Shown piece after piece: positions 4,845-5,190 of a DNA stretch of 5,190 nt (the stretch's first letter is position 1; the number at the start of each line of letters is the position of its first letter). Under the pieces are notes generated by a model. It searched no databases. It was not told where the DNA came from and was given only the letters and a program-made list of their open reading frames with translations. The position numbers were made by a program, and so were the translations under genes. The stretch is from Clostridiales bacterium. GTDB lineage: Bacteria; Bacillota; Clostridia; Oscillospirales; CAG-272. Location: assembly GCA_004554105.1 (NCBI GenBank), contig SFNW01000122.1, forward strand, positions 1 through 5,190. The letters run 5' to 3'.

Positions 4845-5190
4845 TTAAACTTGCGCTTCTTCGATAATCTTTTTCAAAATGACTTTATCCGCCGGACAAA
4901 AGTCGTACTGCGGAATTTCGGCAGGGGTAATCCAGCGTATGTCGTTATGCTCGAGTTTTTGCGGGATTCCCGCCGCAATCGAAGCATTGAACAGGGTCAG
5001 ATGCACCGTGATGTCGGGGTAAACATGGGTGACTTCGCAAAAGACTTCGCCCACATCAAGCGTAATCGCCAGTTCTTCCCTGCATTCACGCACAAGTGCC
5101 GCTTCCTTGGTCTCACCCGCCTCGACCTTCCCGCCGACAAATTCCCAAAGCAGACCTCTTGCTTTATTTTCAGGGCGCTGACAAATCATA
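4845..5190 (-). CDS. MutT-like Nudix hydrolase, 5' end beyond the window
   Basis: The C-terminal 114 residues or more of a Nudix (NUDIX/MutT) pyrophosphohydrolase, probably an 8-oxo-dGTP or related nucleotide diphosphatase that cleans the dNTP pool. The Nudix box GX5EX7REUXEEXGU is present at 20-42 of the visible part: G20, E26, R34-E35, E38-E39, with all metal-binding glutamates kept and the final Gly replaced by Ala (EELAI). The MutT-like approach ICQRPENKARGLLWEF before it and the ending EHNDIRWITPAEIPQYDFCPADK match the 8-oxo-dGTPase subgroup. The Met at the window edge corresponds to an internal position (usual form I-L-hydrophobic-QRP), so about 15-20 N-terminal residues should lie to the right. 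Usual length is about 130. It converges on the MATE gene and shares its terminator, which implies no joint function. Confidence 0.93.
   Translation of the reverse strand, partial: MICQRPENKARGLLWEFVGGKVEAGETKEAALVRECREELAITLDVGEVFCEVTHVYPDITVHLTLFNASIAAGIPQKLEHNDIRWITPAEIPQYDFCPADKVILKKIIEEAQV

Overview
The window looks like chromosomal DNA from a fairly G+C-rich member of the Clostridia, perhaps an Oscillospiraceae/Ruminococcaceae-type gut anaerobe. The reasons are strong AGGAGG-type ribosome sites, rho-independent hairpin terminators with U-tracts, a lipobox lipoprotein next to a heavy-metal ATPase-like membrane protein, a MATE exporter and a tRNA gene with encoded CCA. The taxon is inferred from style; no marker gene settles it.

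Left third (1-2651, minus strand): a two-gene operon read right to left. The first gene (2543-696) encodes a 615-residue membrane protein that aligns by eye along the core of P1B (Cu/Zn/Cd) ATPases. It appears to have lost the whole actuator domain, the phosphorylated Asp of DKTGT, the TGDN and GDGIND motifs and the last Cys of CPC. It also carries an intact copper-chaperone-like HMA domain at the C-terminus instead of the N-terminus. A strong Shine-Dalgarno sequence and an in-frame ATG just before the HMA domain could also give a free 74-residue CopZ-like protein. The second gene, overlapping by ATGA, encodes a 221-residue lipoprotein of unknown family. A sigma-A-like promoter and an inverted repeat that may be an operator lie upstream.

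Middle (2652-3457): one intact tRNA-Pro(UGG) sits among broken pieces of itself: a 5' piece upstream and two 3' pieces downstream. The tRNA tail, its terminator and the following palindromic sequence are duplicated in tandem at 155 bp. The sequence after each terminator can fold into a nested structure whose ends are an inverted and a direct copy of the tRNA T-arm/acceptor end. The second copy carries an extra insert of about 120 bp that is itself highly structured. I see no protein gene here; the apparent ORFs are by-products of the tRNA repeats.

Right third (3391-5190): a complete MATE-family exporter on the plus strand with its own extended -10 promoter, then a shared bidirectional terminator, then the 3' part of a convergent MutT-like Nudix hydrolase that runs off the right edge.

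The most unusual items are the intact but apparently catalytically dead P1B-ATPase-like protein with a C-terminal HMA domain and possible internal start, and the tRNA-Pro-derived repeat cluster.
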